In this document: positions 6,657-9,431 of the stretch, one piece after another | Position numbering within the stretch: position 1 is the first letter of the stretch | How the letters are laid out: each line of letters begins with the position of its first letter | Program-made: the position numbers and the translations under genes | Assembly (NCBI GenBank): GCA_012719555.1 | Contig: JAAYAE010000257.1 | Location: forward strand, 1-9,431 | Length of the DNA: 9,431 nucleotides | From: Acholeplasmataceae bacterium | GTDB taxonomy: Bacteria > Bacillota > Negativicutes > Acidaminococcales > Acidaminococcaceae | Reading direction: 5' to 3' | The notes under the pieces: model-generated | Seen by the model: only the letters and a program-made list of their open reading frames with translations | Told to the model about the DNA's origin: nothing | Database searches by the model: none

Positions 6657-7646
6657 TTACTCTAAATAGCCTTTGGGATGGCTGGAGTGCCATCTCCAAG
6701 CTGTTTCTACTATATCTTCAATTTTGCTGAATTGTGGTTCCCACTTGAGTTCTTTTTTTATTTTAGCTGAAGATGCCAATAGAATTGCAGGATCACCCGC
6801 TCTTCTTCCCTGCTCAGCTACAGCAAAATCTTTACCGGTAACTTTTTTCACCGTACTAATAATTTCACGCACAGAAAATCCCTGTTCGGAACCAAGATTA
6901 TATACTTTGCTGCTACCACCATTGTACAAATGCTGAAGTGCTAACACATGGGCTTTGGCCAAATCACACACGTGAATGTAATCACGAATACATGTTCCAT
7001 CAGGTGTATTATAATCCGTGCCAAAAATAGAAACACTGCTATGAATACCCTGTGCAGTTTTAATTACCAGGGGAATTAAATGACTTTCCGGATTGTGATC
7101 CTCACCTATATTACCCTGTGGTGCTGCTCCTGCGGCATTGAAATACCTCAAGGAAACATAGCGCAAATCATAGGCCAGTGAATAATCACTTAACATTCCT
7201 TCAATAATTAGCTTCGTGCGCCCGTAAACATTTGTCGGGGCTAATTTTGTATCTTCTGCAATTGGGCACTTATCAGGTTCGCCATAAACTGCGGCCGTAG
7301 AAGAAAAGATGATCATATCTACCCCTGCCGCACGCATAGCATCAAGCACCCCCAACGATCCTGCCACATTATTATAATAATATTGACCGGGATTTTCCAT
7401 TGATTCCCCTACCAAACTACTAGCAGCAAAATGCATCACCGCATCAATTTCATATTCACCCATAACATGCTTTAAAAAATTCATGTCATGAATATCCCCT
7501 TCAATCAGTTGCACGTCTTCTGATACTGCACTAGCGTGCCCTGTGGAAAAATTATCGTATACAACAGGCTTATGACCACTTTTCACCAATTCTTCCACTA
7601 CATGGGAGCCTATATAACCGGCTCCGCCTGTTACTAAAACATTCAT
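6657..7646 (-). CDS. galE: UDP-glucose 4-epimerase
   Basis: This 329-residue cytoplasmic short-chain dehydrogenase/reductase interconverts UDP-glucose and UDP-galactose (some relatives also act on the N-acetylated sugars), using tightly bound NAD. The N-terminal Rossmann motif TGGAGYIG (6-13) binds NAD. FSSTAAVYG (114-122) supplies the catalytic Ser/Thr (T117). The Y-x-x-x-K pair is Y141/K145. RYFNAAGA (167-174) and RDYIHVCDLA (221-230) are typical GalE motifs. Length matches the family (about 330-340). The ATG at 7646 has GGAGAG seven bases upstream and lies 12 bases after the pmm stop, so the two genes form one operon supplying sugar precursors for surface polysaccharide or galactose use. 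No other Leloir-pathway gene is in the window. Confidence 0.96.
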   Translation of the reverse strand: MNVLVTGGAGYIGSHVVEELVKSGHKPVVYDNFSTGHASAVSEDVQLIEGDIHDMNFLKHVMGEYEIDAVMHFAASSLVGESMENPGQYYYNNVAGSLGVLDAMRAAGVDMIIFSSTAAVYGEPDKCPIAEDTKLAPTNVYGRTKLIIEGMLSDYSLAYDLRYVSLRYFNAAGAAPQGNIGEDHNPESHLIPLVIKTAQGIHSSVSIFGTDYNTPDGTCIRDYIHVCDLAKAHVLALQHLYNGGSSKVYNLGSEQGFSVREIISTVKKVTGKDFAVAEQGRRAGDPAILLASSAKIKKELKWEPQFSKIEDIVETAWRWHSSHPKGYLE

Positions 7647-7658
7647 CTCTACACTCTC

Positions 7659-9023
7659 CTATACTTCTTTGCCGCCCATAATAGCTAGGACTTCAACAGT
7701 CTTCTCTTGCAATAATTTTTCATCTCCGCGGGTTTCAACATTTAGACGCATTACCGGTTCCGTATTAGAAATCCGAATGTTAAAACGCCACTTAGCATAT
7801 TCTACACTAATACCATCTAAATAATCCAATTTAGCATCAGCATATTTCTTCTCAATTTTAGCCAATACTTCACCGGCATTTTCTACTTTTCGATTAATCT
7901 CGCCACTGCAAGGATACAAAGCAACTCTTGCCTCTACCAGTTGTGCTAAAGTCTTTCCTGTTCTGCTCATAAGTTCTGTAACCATCAGCCAAGGAATCAT
8001 ACCGCTGTCACAATAAGAAAAATCCCTAAAATAATGATGAGCAGACATTTCGCCGCCATAAATAACACCATTGGTACGCATACACTCTTTAATGAAAGCA
8101 TGTCCGCTTTTACAACGCACCGGTTGTCCCTTAAATTTTTCTATGATTTCTTCCGTATTCCAAGTCAAGCGGGGATCATATAGTATTTTCTAACCGGGAT
8201 TTTTTTCCAAGAAAACTTGTGCCAACAGGCAAACCAAATAATATCCCTCAATAAAGCTCCCCTTTTCATCAAAAAAGAAACAACGGTCAAAGTCACCATC
8301 CCACGCAATTCCTAAATCTGCTTTTTTATCTATAACTACCTTTGAGGTGACGGCTCTGTTTTCTGGCAGCAAGGGGTTCGGAACTCCATTAGGGAACGTA
8401 CCATCCGGTTTTTCATTTATTTTTATGAATTCAAAGGGTAATTTCTTTTCCATCTTTTTTATTACGGCCCCAGCACCGCCATTACCGGGATTAACCACTA
8501 TTTTTAATGGCTTTAAAACTGACGTATCAACATAAGTCAAAATATGTTTAATATATTCAGGCATAATGTTATATGTTTCTATCTTGCCTACCTTAGTACC
8601 TGGATAAATACTATCCGGAATTGCTCCGTTAACTACCATTCTGGCAATATCCTTAAGTCCTGTATCCTCGGATATTGGTTTTGCTCCGCGGCGAACAAGC
8701 TTCATTCCATTGTAATTAGCAGGATTATGACTGGCAGTAACCATAATGCCACCATCTGTCTTTAAATGAGCGGTAGCAAAATAAATCATTTCCGTTCCGC
8801 ACTGACCAATATCTATAACATTAGTCCCGGCATGTCGCAATCCCTCAGCCAAAGCGTTTGTTAATTTTTTGCCGGTTGTCCTTATATCGCGTCCTATTAC
8901 CACGGATTTAGCCCCTAACATTACAGCGAAAACACGCCCTACGCGATATGCCATTTCTTCGTTAACTTCAGTAGGGACAATCCCACGAATATCATAGGCC
9001 TTAAAAGCTTTTTCACTAAACAT
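7659..9023 (-). pseudogene. Phosphomannomutase/phosphoglucomutase, interrupted by an in-frame TAG
   Basis: Read through the stop, this frame encodes 454 residues of an alpha-D-phosphohexomutase (ManB/AlgC-like), which interconverts hexose 1- and 6-phosphates. All active-site loops are present: the phosphoserine loop TASHNP (96-101, Ser98), the magnesium loop DGDFDR (242-247), the sugar-specificity loop GGEMS (323-327) and the phosphate-binding loop RISNTEP (417-423). Codon 278 is TAG. Upstream (277 codons) lie domains 1, 2 and most of 3; downstream (176 codons) lie the sugar loop and domain 4. Neither part should be active alone. The downstream piece could only begin at a TTG at 8168 that has no ribosome binding site and is a normal Leu in the family. 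The true ATG at 9023 has AGGAG eight bases upstream. The terminal stop is also TAG. The gene is followed directly by galE. Confidence 0.88.
8190..8192 (-). other. Premature amber codon in the phosphomannomutase gene
   Basis: The frame reads K-N-P-G, TAG, K-I-L-Y-D-P-R-L-T-W-N without any shift. The flanks match the usual family segment, in which this position holds an ordinary residue. One base change from GAG, AAG or CAG would produce it. TAG also ends the barnase-like, large exporter and pmm genes, which argues that TAG is read as stop in this organism. Confidence 0.85.
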
Positions 9024-9075
9024 CTCTTGTTCTCCTATTCTATATTTTCTTTCCCAGACATTCTAACCAAATTAA

Positions 9076-9103
9076 ATTCTACATGTTACAAGCAAAATCC
9101 TGC
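9076..9103 (-). promoter_or_regulatory. Sigma-H-like promoter of the pmm-galE operon
   Basis: The minus strand reads GCAGGATTT (9103-9095), a 12-base spacer, then GTAGAAT (9082-9076). This fits the Bacillus sigma-H consensus RnAGGAwww, 11-12 bases, RnnGAAT at every defined position. The predicted start near 9070 leaves a leader of about 45 bases before the pmm ATG at 9023. A sigma-A -10-like TATAAT lies slightly upstream (minus strand, near 9120) but has no matching -35. Control by sigma-H or a related factor is inferred. Confidence 0.55.
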
Positions 9104-9214
9104 TGCCTTTGTATCTGGTATTATAAATTAACTTTGATTCTGATAGTGCTGCAAAAAACAGTTGCTATACTCGCGAATTGTACAATATATTTAAAGCCTT
9201 TAATTTTAATATGT

Positions 9215-9431
9215 TTATTGTTCTTTTTTTATAGCATTTAACGTTTTTTCATCTGAAGCTCTCCGCCAATAATCCCACCCATTTTTATTTCCACCTAATA
9301 CAAATTCTGCTGCTGTATTGGGAGAGTCAAATGTTATATCATCCTTAAGCAGATATTTCCCATCCTTCAAAAAAATCCCATTATTCTCGCGCAATTCTTC
9401 TCTAAGCTCGCTTGCTGATTTTGTTTGAGGA
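9215..9431 (-). CDS. C-terminal fragment of a DUF4357-domain protein
   Basis: An open frame enters from the right edge and runs to a TAA at 9217-9215, giving 71 residues; the start is outside the window. The segment TFDSPNTAAEFVLGGNKNGW followed by D-Y-W-R matches the core of DUF4357, a small C-terminal domain with the pattern S-P-S-x-A-A-x-x-V-L-G-x-x-x-N-G-W-x-x-W. DUF4357 often follows GIY-YIG nuclease or other DNA-related domains, but the partner domain cannot be seen. The preceding residues SASELREELRENNGIFLKDG look like the usual lead-in to this domain. No clear terminator follows it before the pmm promoter. Confidence 0.8.
   Translation of the reverse strand, partial: PQTKSASELREELRENNGIFLKDGKYLLKDDITFDSPNTAAEFVLGGNKNGWDYWRRASDEKTLNAIKKEQ

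Noticed and set aside
7659..8168. A separate 169-residue gene for the phosphomannomutase C-terminal domain
   Set aside because: The TTG start is an ordinary Leu codon in the D-P-R-L-T-W-N motif, with no ribosome binding site. It is in the same frame as the upstream part.
8190..8192. TAG recoding (pyrrolysine or reassigned amber)
   Set aside because: TAG is used as the terminal stop of the barnase-like, large exporter and pmm genes, and the position is not one where a special residue is known.

Overview
The window is AT-rich bacterial DNA. Every gene I can support lies on the minus strand, so transcription runs from high to low coordinates. The content suggests an anaerobic member of the Bacillota: strong AGGAGG-type ribosome binding sites, a formate/nitrite-type channel, a two-gene threonine/serine-exporter-type transporter, a barnase/barstar-type pair, and a sigma-H-like promoter. 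The BMP-type binding protein has a type I signal peptide without a lipobox, which would fit a diderm lineage such as Negativicutes. That placement is an inference of low confidence.

Layout, in the direction of transcription. (1) At the right edge is the C-terminal part of a DUF4357-domain protein (9215-9431); its start is outside the window. (2) A sugar-precursor operon follows, pmm (9023-7659) then galE (7646-6657), behind a sigma-H-like promoter. The pmm frame has an in-frame TAG at codon 278 although all catalytic loops are present on the two sides. A GC-rich hairpin follows galE. (3) A five-gene cluster follows: ABC-F ATPase (frameshifted, 6587-4679), uracil-DNA glycosylase superfamily protein (4679-3999), ThrE-like exporter subunits (3953-3183 and 3173-2706) and a BMP/PnrA-like binding protein (2709-1714). 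Four of the genes are linked by stop/start overlaps or very short gaps, and a strong hairpin terminator ends the cluster. (4) A single FNT-family channel gene (1538-690) has a clear sigma-A-like promoter. (5) At the left edge is a barnase-like ribonuclease with a lipoprotein signal (515-54). Twelve bases after its stop is the start of a second gene (41 to beyond 1) whose first residues resemble barstar, the inhibitor of barnase.

The most interesting points are the predicted membrane-anchored barnase with its probable inhibitor, the operon joining a solute-binding protein to an exporter family rather than to an ABC importer, and two gene-breaking lesions within about 2 kb (ABC-F frameshift and pmm amber codon). 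The lesions could be real decay or sequence/assembly errors; the sequence alone cannot decide. I found no tRNA, rRNA, CRISPR array or insertion sequence, and no gene-free stretch longer than 300 bases.
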